In this document: in pieces, positions 1 through 8,880 of the stretch
Layout of the letters: each line of letters begins with the position of its first letter
Position numbering within the stretch: position 1 is the first letter of the stretch
NCBI RefSeq assembly: GCF_026239555.1
Contig: NZ_JAPIVP010000015.1
Location: 1 to 64,000, forward strand
Direction of reading: 5' to 3'
Length of the DNA: 64,000 nt
Source of the DNA: Pedobacter sp. PF22-3
GTDB taxonomy: Bacteria > Bacteroidota > Bacteroidia > Sphingobacteriales > Sphingobacteriaceae
Notes under the pieces: generated by a model
The model's database searches: none
Seen by the model: the letters and a program-made list of their open reading frames with translations, nothing else
Told to the model about the DNA's origin: nothing
Translations under genes and position numbers: made by a program

Positions 1-214
1 CGGATACAAAAGGTACGCAGTTTACATAGCTTAAACCCGTGGTAAAAATCCGCACAGGACCAGTGGTATGGAAACCATCAATCAGGGTTACGCTCAATGG
101 TGCGCTGATCTCGCTTTCGCCGTTGTAAACCGATACCACTTTCTGGGCAGAAGCCTGGCCACCAAGCAGCAATAAAGCTGCCGCGGCACAAAAATATTTT
201 AGCTGTTGTTTCAT
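1..214 (-). CDS. Secreted protein, N-terminal fragment (probable RHS-type), cut by the window edge
   Basis: A reading frame on the minus strand opens with ATG at 214 and runs off the left edge. The first 71 residues start with a clear Sec signal peptide (MKQQLKYFCAAAALLLLGGQ, then ASAQ) and continue with a segment containing SVTLIDGFHTTGPVRIFTTG. Bacteroidota RHS-type proteins often open with a similar segment, so an RHS or RHS-core protein is the best guess. The start codon lies 6 bp after the stop of the RHS-like gene at 221-3880, so the two are probably co-transcribed. The product cannot be named with certainty because most of the gene is outside the window. Confidence 0.6.
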   Translation of the reverse strand, partial: MKQQLKYFCAAAALLLLGGQASAQKVVSVYNGESEISAPLSVTLIDGFHTTGPVRIFTTGLSYVNCVPFVS

Positions 215-220
215 AGAGCG

Positions 221-3200
221 TTAGTTTTTATAATGATAATTAGTTTGCTTTAAGATATTGCCGTTCTGGTCTTTAATGATTTTCAGGCGCTGAAAGGCAT
301 CGTATTCGTAGGTAGTGGTCATGCCTTTGGCATCGGTACTACTTGTCATGCCGACTAATGGGTCAAATTCGAAAGTAGTCATTTGAGCATTTTTTGGCTG
401 AAAACGAATATTGTCCAGCTGATAACCCTCATTAATAGCAATGATATAGGCAGATGTATCCACCAAAATATTATCTATAACCACAAAAGACCAAAGTCCA
501 GTATTTTCTTTTTTCCAGTAACTTAAAACGTAAGTACCATTTGACAAACCGGATATGCTCTTTGAATATCCTCCGATTTTACTATACTTCCCGGATTTGC
601 TATCTCCAACAGTACTTAATCCAGGACCGTTATATTCTTCAAAGTTTTCGTAAAAAATATCAGTCGCCTTAACATTATTACCTTGTGCAAGAGGAACAGA
701 TAAGCTATTACCCCATAAAAAACTTGTAACGGAGCCTTTATCTGCTGCTTGTTGCGTAAGTCGGTTTTTGTAATCATAAGTCATACGGAACCGGCTAGTA
801 TAGCTTGAGTTTTTCAAGAAAAGGCCGTTTGAAACTGTTGAGAAATCAAAAGAGTTAAGTGGTGTGACCGTTTCAGAAACTAAAATTTGTTTTAAAGTAG
901 GTTGATCAGGGTTAAATATATTGATTGTACCTCCAAAGTATTTCTTTATTAAATTTGTACCTGGTGTAACCAGCTCTGTAAATGATTCTAAAGGGAGAAT
1001 AATATGTTTTTGTTGCAATAGTTTTATACCACTTGAAATAGAATCAAGTCCAGATGCATTATTTAGGTCAGGATAATCCTGAGGATACTTATAATAGGTA
1101 TTTAGCGTATCACCCCTAGAATTCCCAACAGATTTTTTAATCAGCTGAAAGTGTCCATTCGTTTTATCATACATATAGTTCTCATAAGTAATTTGCGCCT
1201 GAGTACCTGATATATCATACTCGGTGTGCTCTTTTCTTACAACAACATTACGATAAACGGGAATAGCGAACTGGTGTGCATAAATTTTGAATTCCTGACC
1301 ATTATCATATCCCGGTGAAGTGTATTGACTAAGTCCTTGATTGAAGAGCATTTGCCATATTCTTCGGGGGTTTTCCCTGTCATAATAATAATAATCTTTT
1401 ACTACAGGCATAAGATTACCCGCAGAAAGTTTATAATGTTTTTCTTCGATTAAATCTCCCCGTCCTCCAGGAATGGACGGGACACTGGCCATTACTGGAT
1501 TTATAATCCAAGTATTGCTTAACTGGTTGCTGAAATAAAGGATAGTATTAATGTTAAAACTGCTCCCTGCATTATAATTGAATTCTGACAGCCCGTTCAG
1601 ATTACCACTAGTGCTTTCTGAAATTTTCACTGTAGAATACCCAAAACACGGCGCATCCCGACCATCGCTGAATGGATAAATTGACTGACCATAGCGATAG
1701 CTAAAAATATTTAAAGCATCCTGTTGTGGAGACTGGTTAAAATAGTCCGATCCCTGTTGTGAAACATATATTGGCTTATCATCCTCTCTTCCATCAATAT
1801 AAGTGAATTTTTTGACGTTAGTCGTTTCTGCAAGCGGGTCATAATTAGTAATCTTGCTGACCCGCAAACCACCTGAATAGATAGTTTTATCTACATAAGT
1901 GCTAGTACTACTTGTTTTCTCAACATATACCTGGAGCCGGACTTCACAGTTATTAAAAAAAGCCTGTGAATAGGGTTCTAGATATACCCTGTAATTACTG
2001 CCTCCCTTTATCACCACAGAAGAATCTTGAGCAGATGCGTAACTCGAAGAAGGAATTGGGATTCTTTTTAGAAACATTCCATTTTCATACAAAACAACAT
2101 TAAAAAAATAATCTGAAGGATAACTACCATGCCTATCAACCATGCAAAAAATCTTGAGCCGCTTATTGTTCCAGGTATTTGCTGCAACCAGATTACCGTT
2201 TGCATCCATAAAACCTGAGACCGACAGTGTACTCGCTCCTGAAGCTTTGTAACCATTGCTTACCGTATCCCTATAAGTCGTTACAAGTTCTTTTCTGATG
2301 AACTGATTGGTTTCATATTCAAAGGTTGATTTACCCCCGGTAGGGTATTGAACAGATGTTAATATATTAGCCTGTGCATTGATTGGACTTGCTTCCCTAT
2401 CTGCACCCGGAAAAGATTGCCAGGCTCCATTTGAAAAAACACTACCACCCGGTATAAACTGACCGTTAAATGCTCCATTAAAATATCCCCAATGATCAAC
2501 AGAATACGACAACTTCGCAGGAAGGTTGATGTTTTCATTGTAAGAGTAAACAGTTCTCTTATTTATGTTCGCCTCTAAGGAATCTAATTCGGTCACGCTA
2601 TTCAACTTAAGCCTTTTTGTATGGTTATCATTTGTATATTGGCTAAGCTGTACATTAGATCCAGATACGCCACCAAATCCGCTGGATGTGAAATAGTCAT
2701 CATTGTTCAAAAGAACTTTTTTGATCAACGCTCCCTTATTGTTTCTAATCTCAATAGCTTTCAAACGGCGGGCGTTTTGAAGATCTTTCCGTTGTTCGTC
2801 ATAAATAAACATAACAAATCCATCAGAAAAATTTATCTTATTGATATTAAGTTGTTGGTAGATTGAGTAGCTAGCTGTTGTAATGACGCCACGGGACTGC
2901 GATGTATGTGGGGAAACATTACCCACTAACTGAGTTTCACCAATAACGGGTAATGGATGCGTATAACTTTGTGTTGAATAGAGGTAATCAAAATTAATTT
3001 CGCCATTTACCGGTGATACAATTTTAGTAAGATACCAAGTATTTAAATTATGTGAAACGCGGTTTTCCACATAATAAGGATCGGTTGAATTGGTAGAGTT
3101 TAACTGTTTTTGGGTAAAAAAATAGACAATCCCCTTTTCATCTGTGATTTTCCAGTCTGGGTAATATCCATTTGGAATGATTTCAATCTTTAAAGAACCA

Positions 3201-3880
3201 TCACCCAATAAAACCGGCTTAAAATTATTGTCAAAAACAAACTTATAACTACGCTCGCCAATATTGATCATATAAAGATCAGACGCAAAATCGGGAGCTT
3301 TCCCATCATAGCCCACTTGAAAATTATAGAAATATTCTTTTCCAACACCATTGTGTGGAAAAGACAACCCACTATAAACAACACCAGATACGCCATTGGC
3401 TGTAAATTGATTAAAGTTATTTACCCATAAATAATAGTTATTTTGATAGCTGATAAAAGGATTTTTTGATTGCAGGATTATGTCAGGATCATCTGGCATG
3501 TCAGGATAATTATTGGCAAACCCGCCTTCGAAATCGGGAGCGCCACGAACAGTGCTGACAATTGAGCCTCCTGCACTGAGCGCCCATCCAAGTCCAACTT
3601 CACTAGCCTCTTCTTTAACTTTTACCCCCCCTGCATGATACATCAAGGAGATTGGTAAGTTAAGATCACCTTCCTTAATCGTATAAACGGGATAAGTTAT
3701 ACTCGGTATTCCCGAAAAGTTACTGACCGGGATGAGTCCAAATTTACCCAATGCAGATACATCTGGAGGAGGAGGGGTAAGCATTGGTGGTTTTACAGTA
3801 GTTTGTCCGCTAATCATTTGACAATAAAGCATGGACAGAAAAAGGATAAAAATCCTTAGGATAGAGAATTGACGTTTCAT
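221..3880 (-). CDS. RHS-like secreted protein with SpvB/TcdB-type N-terminus, no toxin tip
   Basis: This 1219-residue protein has a signal peptide (residues 1-26) and then the segment LPISLMYHAGGVKVKEEASE followed by VGLGWALSAGGSIV. That pattern is typical of the N-terminus of Bacteroidota RHS/YD-repeat surface proteins. The middle is long and rich in aromatic and polar residues. The C-terminus has YD-like repeats (TTTYEYDAFQRLKIIKDQNG). The protein stops directly after a YD repeat, so there is no RHS core motif and no variable toxin domain. The next gene starts 6 bp downstream and may carry the remaining RHS part. Upstream, 178 bp separate it from the gspF-like gene. The RHS family assignment is firm; the function (surface display or delivery) is inference. 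Confidence 0.85.
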   Translation of the reverse strand: MKRQFSILRIFILFLSMLYCQMISGQTTVKPPMLTPPPPDVSALGKFGLIPVSNFSGIPSITYPVYTIKEGDLNLPISLMYHAGGVKVKEEASEVGLGWALSAGGSIVSTVRGAPDFEGGFANNYPDMPDDPDIILQSKNPFISYQNNYYLWVNNFNQFTANGVSGVVYSGLSFPHNGVGKEYFYNFQVGYDGKAPDFASDLYMINIGERSYKFVFDNNFKPVLLGDGSLKIEIIPNGYYPDWKITDEKGIVYFFTQKQLNSTNSTDPYYVENRVSHNLNTWYLTKIVSPVNGEINFDYLYSTQSYTHPLPVIGETQLVGNVSPHTSQSRGVITTASYSIYQQLNINKINFSDGFVMFIYDEQRKDLQNARRLKAIEIRNNKGALIKKVLLNNDDYFTSSGFGGVSGSNVQLSQYTNDNHTKRLKLNSVTELDSLEANINKRTVYSYNENINLPAKLSYSVDHWGYFNGAFNGQFIPGGSVFSNGAWQSFPGADREASPINAQANILTSVQYPTGGKSTFEYETNQFIRKELVTTYRDTVSNGYKASGASTLSVSGFMDANGNLVAANTWNNKRLKIFCMVDRHGSYPSDYFFNVVLYENGMFLKRIPIPSSSYASAQDSSVVIKGGSNYRVYLEPYSQAFFNNCEVRLQVYVEKTSSTSTYVDKTIYSGGLRVSKITNYDPLAETTNVKKFTYIDGREDDKPIYVSQQGSDYFNQSPQQDALNIFSYRYGQSIYPFSDGRDAPCFGYSTVKISESTSGNLNGLSEFNYNAGSSFNINTILYFSNQLSNTWIINPVMASVPSIPGGRGDLIEEKHYKLSAGNLMPVVKDYYYYDRENPRRIWQMLFNQGLSQYTSPGYDNGQEFKIYAHQFAIPVYRNVVVRKEHTEYDISGTQAQITYENYMYDKTNGHFQLIKKSVGNSRGDTLNTYYKYPQDYPDLNNASGLDSISSGIKLLQQKHIILPLESFTELVTPGTNLIKKYFGGTINIFNPDQPTLKQILVSETVTPLNSFDFSTVSNGLFLKNSSYTSRFRMTYDYKNRLTQQAADKGSVTSFLWGNSLSVPLAQGNNVKATDIFYENFEEYNGPGLSTVGDSKSGKYSKIGGYSKSISGLSNGTYVLSYWKKENTGLWSFVVIDNILVDTSAYIIAINEGYQLDNIRFQPKNAQMTTFEFDPLVGMTSSTDAKGMTTTYEYDAFQRLKIIKDQNGNILKQTNYHYKN

Positions 3881-4058
3881 TTATTAAGTATTATTAAGAG
3901 AATTATATGATATAGAATATTAGGAGGTCAGAAAGCTAGGGTAATCAAATTTTTTCACAGAAATCGGGAATTTAAACACCCATTCTCGCGATCTATAATT
4001 CCAACTATTTATTGAATTCAAATTATTATATTGCATTAATATTAGATTATTTAAAGGT

Positions 4059-5198
4059 TTAAAAACTGCTACTCATCTGGAACATCGGCAGGTACATGGC
4101 AATCAGGATTACGCCTACCACTATCCCCAAAAAGATGATAATTAAGGGTTCCAGTAAACCGCTGATGGCGTTGGTTTTGTATTCTACTTCTTCGGTATAC
4201 TGTTCTGAAAGTTGCTCGAAGAAATATTCCAAGCGGTTTACTTCTTCCGCGATTTTGATCATCTGGATAAATTTTGCGGGATAAAAATCGTATTTGGAAA
4301 GTGCTGCCGAAAGACTGCTTCCTAAAAGAATATCCTTTTCTGCCAATTTGAGTGAATTTTCCACAGGATAAAAGGTAATCATCTGCCGCACCAGTTCCAG
4401 TGCCTGTAGCAAAGGGGTGTTGGTTTCGGTGAGTAAGCGCATGGTGTTGGCAAAACGGGCCAGGTAAACCTTACGCGTAATTTCGCCAACAATGGGAATG
4501 CGCAGCAAAAGCAAGGAAGCCCCTTTTTTAAACCAGAATTTATTTCGGTTAATAAAATATAGCACAACCAGTGCTACCACCGCAAACAGCATCAGGTAAA
4601 TATATCGGTCAAACCAATCAGAAAAACTGACAATAAGGGAAGTGATGTAGGGTAATTTGCCACCAAAACGTTTAAATACATCGGCAAACATGGGTACCAC
4701 AAACTTGATCATAAAAAATACCGCGCCGAAAGAGGTAAAAAGAACCAATAAAGGATAGGTAATGGCACCGATAATTTTGCGCTGCTGGCTGATTTTCGAT
4801 TTGTAGTATTTTGCCAGTTCGCCCAATACTTCGCCAAGTTTACCTGTTTCCTCCCCTATTTTTACGCTATAATATTCGTAAGGACTAAATTTCGATTCGG
4901 CCTGCATGGTTTCGGACAGCGATTTACCTTCTATTACCTGTTTCTGTACGGAAGAAAAAAGTTCCACATCATTTTTTTGCGTATAAGAACCCGCGGTAAG
5001 TTCGAGCGCAGAGCGAATATCAATTCCCGATCGGATGAGCGTGCCCAGTTCATTGTAAAATCCTTCCTTTTTCTTATCGGATAATTTACCCTTGCCAAAA
5101 GAAATGTCTTTGCTTAAAAAATCAGCAAGACTTGCTGTTTCCTTTTCGTTGGATGCCCCTTTTTTTTTCTGGATTTTTGAAATATCTATTGATGGCAT
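4059..5198 (-). CDS. gspF: GspF/PilC-type inner-membrane platform protein
   Basis: The 379-residue protein has the two repeated GspF domains. The first runs from FYNELGTLIRSGIDIRSALE to the membrane segment near residues 146-170; the second starts near LLRIPIVGEITRKVYLARFA and ends in a C-terminal membrane segment (LIIIFLGIVVGVILIAMYLP). The motif KIGEETGKLGEVLGELA is the usual GspF/PilC signature. Family members form the inner-membrane platform that the assembly ATPase uses to build a pilus or pseudopilus. The start lies 1 bp after the stop of the prepilin gene at 5200-5676, so they share an operon. No ATPase (GspE/PilB) or secretin gene is visible in this window. Confidence 0.92.
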   Translation of the reverse strand: MPSIDISKIQKKKGASNEKETASLADFLSKDISFGKGKLSDKKKEGFYNELGTLIRSGIDIRSALELTAGSYTQKNDVELFSSVQKQVIEGKSLSETMQAESKFSPYEYYSVKIGEETGKLGEVLGELAKYYKSKISQQRKIIGAITYPLLVLFTSFGAVFFMIKFVVPMFADVFKRFGGKLPYITSLIVSFSDWFDRYIYLMLFAVVALVVLYFINRNKFWFKKGASLLLLRIPIVGEITRKVYLARFANTMRLLTETNTPLLQALELVRQMITFYPVENSLKLAEKDILLGSSLSAALSKYDFYPAKFIQMIKIAEEVNRLEYFFEQLSEQYTEEVEYKTNAISGLLEPLIIIFLGIVVGVILIAMYLPMFQMSSSF

Positions 5199-5199
5199 G

Positions 5200-5676
5200 T
5201 TATTTTAGTAAATCGTGAGCACTATAAAATTTCCCTATGGTGATGGGGATCGTCTGTTGTTTTTCCATTTTGAGCATAAAACTGATGTGATCAACAGTAT
5301 CCATTTCCTGCACTTCTCTTTCTTCAAACCGAAAACGGGTGTCAACCGGTGTGACATGAAAGCTATCCGTACGCAAATTTTCTACCTTTCGGAGGATGGC
5401 CGTGTCTGCAAATTGGTAAGTGATGCTCAAACTATCTCCGGTAATATGGATACCATCAACTGTTCTGATCAGGTAGCACCCTTTAGCCACATCTTTTTCC
5501 ATGGTTCTGCGTAAAGTAAGTACTTCTTCTGCAGTAGCATTTTTTTTCTGAAAAGCATGAAAATAGTCTCCAATCATCTGGTATGCCGTATAACAGATGC
5601 TCATGCATATTGCAGCCAGCAGCATGGCAATCGCTATTTCCATCAACGTATAAGCCTCAATTTTCTTTGCTTTCAT
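5200..5676 (-). CDS. Prepilin-like (minor pseudopilin) protein
   Basis: The 158-residue protein starts with a short basic leader and a prepilin-type segment, MKAKKIEAYTLMEIAIAMLL. The E at mature position 5 is present, and a hydrophobic helix follows (to about residue 32). The residue before the expected cleavage site is Ala rather than the usual Gly. The C-terminal part is a soluble domain with no recognisable motif. Its start overlaps the upstream prepilin gene by 20 bp and the gspF-like gene follows immediately, which fits a GspI/GspJ-like minor pseudopilin role. The exact minor pseudopilin type cannot be assigned. Confidence 0.8.
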   Translation of the reverse strand: MKAKKIEAYTLMEIAIAMLLAAICMSICYTAYQMIGDYFHAFQKKNATAEEVLTLRRTMEKDVAKGCYLIRTVDGIHITGDSLSITYQFADTAILRKVENLRTDSFHVTPVDTRFRFEEREVQEMDTVDHISFMLKMEKQQTIPITIGKFYSAHDLLK

Positions 5677-6022
5677 CCTTCATTTTTAAAAGAAACCTGA
5701 TATAACCTACAGGAGCGCCATGGTCATTTGCCTTGATCTCTACCATTTGCATGGCGGAAGTGGCCTGTTTAACCACATTGATTTTATAATCGACGCTATC
5801 GATCCAGACACTTTCCTGTTCAATACTTCTACTCTCAATAACCTGTAACCTAAGGGTTTCCAGTTGCTGCCCAATCTGCACTTTCCGCATGGATATGCCA
5901 CTGCTCAGCACATTGGAAAAAAGCCCCATGGCCATAGAAAACACCACCATGATAATCACCATGGCAATGAGTACCTCTATTAATGTGGAGGCTTCCAGCT
6001 GCTTGTTTTTCAATTTTGCCAT
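5657..6022 (-). CDS. Prepilin-like (minor pseudopilin) protein
   Basis: The 121-residue protein has a type IV prepilin N-terminus: a basic leader, then LEASTLIEVLIAMVIIMVVF with Glu at position 5 of the mature form and a hydrophobic helix. Ala sits at -1 of the predicted cleavage site, as in the neighbouring prepilin. The soluble part is short (about 85 residues). It overlaps the upstream GspK/PilX-like gene by 13 bp and the downstream prepilin gene by 20 bp, so translation is probably coupled. GspI/GspH-like minor pseudopilin is the likely class. A prepilin peptidase gene is not present in this window. Confidence 0.82.
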   Translation of the reverse strand: MAKLKNKQLEASTLIEVLIAMVIIMVVFSMAMGLFSNVLSSGISMRKVQIGQQLETLRLQVIESRSIEQESVWIDSVDYKINVVKQATSAMQMVEIKANDHGAPVGYIRFLLKMKDESKEN

Positions 6023-7248
6023 CTCAATATATTTTGCTTTTCAGCATTACCTGTAAATATGGCCGAACTGAGGTATACCCTGCTCCTGGCTTTTCTGTTT
6101 AGTATGACATCAATCAGGAAATTCTCATAGAGTGTTGCAGGGGTTTTCATAATAAAGCGGTTACAGGAAACCTTTCCTGCCACCTTTACCCCCTTATCAA
6201 GTTTTATTAGTCCTGTTGCGTAAACTTCGCCCTGCACCATGGTTTGCTCACCCAAGCCCACCAGGGTTTGCAAAGCCGATCTTTTGGGTTCGTAACTAAA
6301 AATAATGCCCTCAAAGTGGTTGTTTTTTCCGAGCGTGATCTTTGCCTGATCAACCATTTTTTCTTTACTCACCAGCCCTAATACCGATGGATAGTTCAGG
6401 CTTACGTCGTTTCCGATCACAATCGAGTCTCTGGCGAAAAGCTGGCAATTGCCTTTAAAACCATCGGCCACTACAATGCTTCTGGCATAAATGATGGTAT
6501 TATCCAGCTTTGCTGCAGCCGAAATCTTCACCGTTGTATCTGAATATAAAATAACCTGACCAGCAAGCTGGGTAGTGATCTGCCTCAAGCCCGATACATT
6601 AAACTTTTTGGCTTTGGCGAAAAAAGAAACCTGCTCATCAGCTCCATTTAAAGTGGGTAGTTTTGTTAAATCAAAATCAAGCTCCGTTTCTATTTCCTTA
6701 ATCCACTTGCTTTCCAGTCCGCCTAAGGTCCGTTTACTATCGGCAATTTTACCATAAACCAGTTGATCGCCCGAATAAGGCCGGCTATCTACATACGATT
6801 TACGCATCCCTGCCTTGGGCACTTCTACATTGCCGGTAATGCGGGTATCGCCACTAACAGACAAAGGTCTGTCTTCATCACTCAGGTACAAGGCCACCGC
6901 ATCGTTGGTGGTTTCCTGCCCCATCAAAAAACTTCGTTTCAGGGTATCAGCCAGCACGAAACTTTTAACGGTAGCGAGGGAAAAAATGCCCCAATGTTTT
7001 TGCTCAATCCATACACTATCGGTCTGGTCGCCAAAAAGATCCAATCCGATGTTATTTTCTTCGGAATTTGCATTTTGGGCCAATACGTACGAGATACCGG
7101 AATCCATATTCCTGCTGAGCCTGGCCATCCGTATCTCTTTCAAGTAACTTCCGCGATAATGCGCGGCCAGCATGATCAGTGAAGCGCAGATCAAAGCAAT
7201 GATGAAAGCTACGATGATAGAGAAATATAAAGCGCCGGCTTTAAGCAT
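6010..7248 (-). CDS. GspK/PilX-like minor pseudopilin with beta-rich body
   Basis: The 412-residue protein starts MLKAGALYFSIIVAFIIALI, a very short leader and a hydrophobic helix as in GspK/PilX-type pilins, which often lack Glu at position 5. The rest is beta-rich. It contains ITGNVEVPKAGMRKSYVDSR and several short repeating beta segments that could form a beta-helix (for example FEGIIFSYEP and MVQGEVYATGLIKLDKGVKV). It is the first of four pilus-type genes, read in the order K-like, two prepilins, gspF. It lies 138 bp downstream of the last fibre gene. The assignment rests on N-terminus, size and gene order. Confidence 0.72.
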   Translation of the reverse strand: MLKAGALYFSIIVAFIIALICASLIMLAAHYRGSYLKEIRMARLSRNMDSGISYVLAQNANSEENNIGLDLFGDQTDSVWIEQKHWGIFSLATVKSFVLADTLKRSFLMGQETTNDAVALYLSDEDRPLSVSGDTRITGNVEVPKAGMRKSYVDSRPYSGDQLVYGKIADSKRTLGGLESKWIKEIETELDFDLTKLPTLNGADEQVSFFAKAKKFNVSGLRQITTQLAGQVILYSDTTVKISAAAKLDNTIIYARSIVVADGFKGNCQLFARDSIVIGNDVSLNYPSVLGLVSKEKMVDQAKITLGKNNHFEGIIFSYEPKRSALQTLVGLGEQTMVQGEVYATGLIKLDKGVKVAGKVSCNRFIMKTPATLYENFLIDVILNRKARSRVYLSSAIFTGNAEKQNILRWQN

Positions 7249-7386
7249 AATTAAGGTTTATTAGTCATTAGTTCATTGGTCAATAGTTTCATTAGTCATT
7301 GGTTAATTGGTACTTTCAAATTGCCTATAGAGATTGTTGATAACTGCTCAATAAAAAACTAAAAACTACCAACTGAAAACTGCTTA
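7249..7386 (-). repeat. Short direct repeats between fibre array and pilus genes
   Basis: The 138-bp spacer contains two imperfect copies of a segment of about 23 bp, TTAGTCATTaGTTcATTGGT and TTAGTCATTgGTTaATTGGT, at about 7262-7312. A run ctaaaaactaccaactgaaa follows at about 7358. This is the only sizeable spacer between the fibre genes and the pilus genes and might hold a processing or promoter site. I found no TAnnTTTG box in it. Confidence 0.5.
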
Positions 7387-8034
7387 CTATTTAACCTTTT
7401 TCTTCAGTTCATTGATTTCTTTCTGCTGGCTGATCATGTGAAGCGTTAGTTCTTCTATTTTTTGGAGCAACAGTTTATTCATTTCGCCAAGTTCAATCCC
7501 GTTTTTCGCCACTTCTTGTGCGCTTGGAATACCCGGGAGGTGTTTATTTGCTTTAATATAAAGGTCTAAATCTGATAGAGAAGAAATTTTATAATCCTTT
7601 CGGAACACGAAATCAGGCCAGCCTGTTGCTTCTACCTTAACTTCTTTGGCCCGTATATTGCCATTAACAGCCAGGCGTTCTGTACCGAAGGTTTCTGTGC
7701 CTATGCCCACTTTACCATCTGCACCCACAACCATGTGAACATAATATTTACTATCCACCCAATTTGTCGTACCGATTAAAAAGCGGTCATCCCCACTTCC
7801 ATAATCATCACCAATATTTACCCTCAAATCGCTCAAATTATTCGCCCTATTAAGCCGGTAAATGGAGAGTTCGTCAGAATTTGAAGTTACTCCGTTGAAT
7901 GTAAGCCTATTCCCGGCACCTGTTACTGCCCCGGCATCTGCGCCAATAGATAAATCCCCGTTGATAGTCTGACTTTGTGCTTTCACCATAATTACAGCAA
8001 TCATAAAAGCGAGTGTTAAATAGATTTTTTTCAT
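7387..8034 (-). CDS. Tail-fibre-like secreted array protein, member 15 (shortest, type A-like)
   Basis: The 215-residue protein has a signal peptide (residues 1-19, ending VKAQ) and a short variable part. One 'KVGIGTETFGTERLAVNGNI' unit links to the family's C-terminal module. The module (about 125-200) diverges from the others: ATGWPDFVFRKDYKISSLSD replaces the usual NWPDYVF...EGY...VGTL form, but KHLPGIPSAQEVAKNGIELG and EMNKLLLQKIEELTLHMI are conserved. A short coiled coil ends the protein. It is the last of fifteen tandem copies in transcription order and the shortest. Export is predicted; its function is unknown. Confidence 0.85.
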   Translation of the reverse strand: MKKIYLTLAFMIAVIMVKAQSQTINGDLSIGADAGAVTGAGNRLTFNGVTSNSDELSIYRLNRANNLSDLRVNIGDDYGSGDDRFLIGTTNWVDSKYYVHMVVGADGKVGIGTETFGTERLAVNGNIRAKEVKVEATGWPDFVFRKDYKISSLSDLDLYIKANKHLPGIPSAQEVAKNGIELGEMNKLLLQKIEELTLHMISQQKEINELKKKVK

Positions 8035-8055
8035 AAAATATAGTTTATTTGCTTA

Positions 8056-8880
8056 TTATCTTTTTTTAAGTTGGTCAAGTTGTTTTTGCTGGTCTACACT
8101 TTCTTTTTTTAGTTCGATGATATAAAGCGTTAACTCTTCAATTTTTTTAAGTAAAAGTTTATTCATTTCGCCTAGTTCAACTCCATTTTCTTTTACTTCT
8201 CTAGCAGTCGGTATATCAGGCAAATGTTTGCTTGCTTTGATATAACCTTCCAACGTTTCCAACGTTCCAACATTATAACCTTCATCAAAAACGTAATCAG
8301 GCCAGTTAGTGGCTTCTACTTTGATTTCTTTAGCACGGATTTTGCCGTTAACTGAAAGTTTTTCTGAAGGAAGGTCTGTACCTATGCCTACATTGCCGTC
8401 AATTACGTTCAGGTTACCAATATAGGTATGGGTGTTATCCCTGATAATATTATAAACAGTTAGGATACCACCATTATCATTTAAGTTATCGTCGTTTACT
8501 GAACCAAGTTCTAATGATCCAGCTAGAAAACTGCTAACTTTAAAAATACCTACATCAGCTCCTATTGCTGCTTTCACCCATATCTGACTCTCCCCTCCTA
8601 AATTTAACAATGCAAATTGTGGTTGTAACCAATTTGCATAGCCCATGCTATGGTGTTCTTGAATAGAAAAACTTTGCGAATTGATAAACTGAATCCGTCC
8701 GGAAATCAAAGATGGTTTATGTGCCGTAGTATGTTTGTAGGTGTATTCAAACTCGCTGTGCATGCCTCCAATTTTAGCTACCAAATACCATTTACCATCA
8801 GCAGGTAAACTGAATTGCTGTGCAGATAAACTTATTATACTGCTAAAAAAAACTGCAATTAATATAAATATATGCTTCAT
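8056..8880 (-). CDS. Tail-fibre-like secreted array protein, member 14 (type A)
   Basis: The 274-residue protein has a signal peptide (residues 1-20, LSAQ), a variable beta-rich N-terminal part without a GIG unit until about residue 165 (GNVGIGTDLPSEKLSVNGKI), and a type A module from about 178. The module has KVEATNWPDYVFDEGYNVGT, KHLPDIPTAREVKENGVELG and EMNKLLLKKIEELTLYII. The end is a lysine- and glutamine-rich coiled coil (ESVDQQKQLDQLKKR). The start overlaps the stop of the upstream member by 4 bp (ATGA). The short GIG unit resembles trimeric tail-fibre or adhesin stalks, so a fibrous surface protein is likely; the binding target is unknown. Confidence 0.87.
   Translation of the reverse strand: MKHIFILIAVFFSSIISLSAQQFSLPADGKWYLVAKIGGMHSEFEYTYKHTTAHKPSLISGRIQFINSQSFSIQEHHSMGYANWLQPQFALLNLGGESQIWVKAAIGADVGIFKVSSFLAGSLELGSVNDDNLNDNGGILTVYNIIRDNTHTYIGNLNVIDGNVGIGTDLPSEKLSVNGKIRAKEIKVEATNWPDYVFDEGYNVGTLETLEGYIKASKHLPDIPTAREVKENGVELGEMNKLLLKKIEELTLYIIELKKESVDQQKQLDQLKKR

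Noticed and set aside
2621-2866. Plus-strand frame of 81 codons inside the RHS-like gene
   Set aside because: It is the shadow of a long real gene on the other strand and has no signal or motif.
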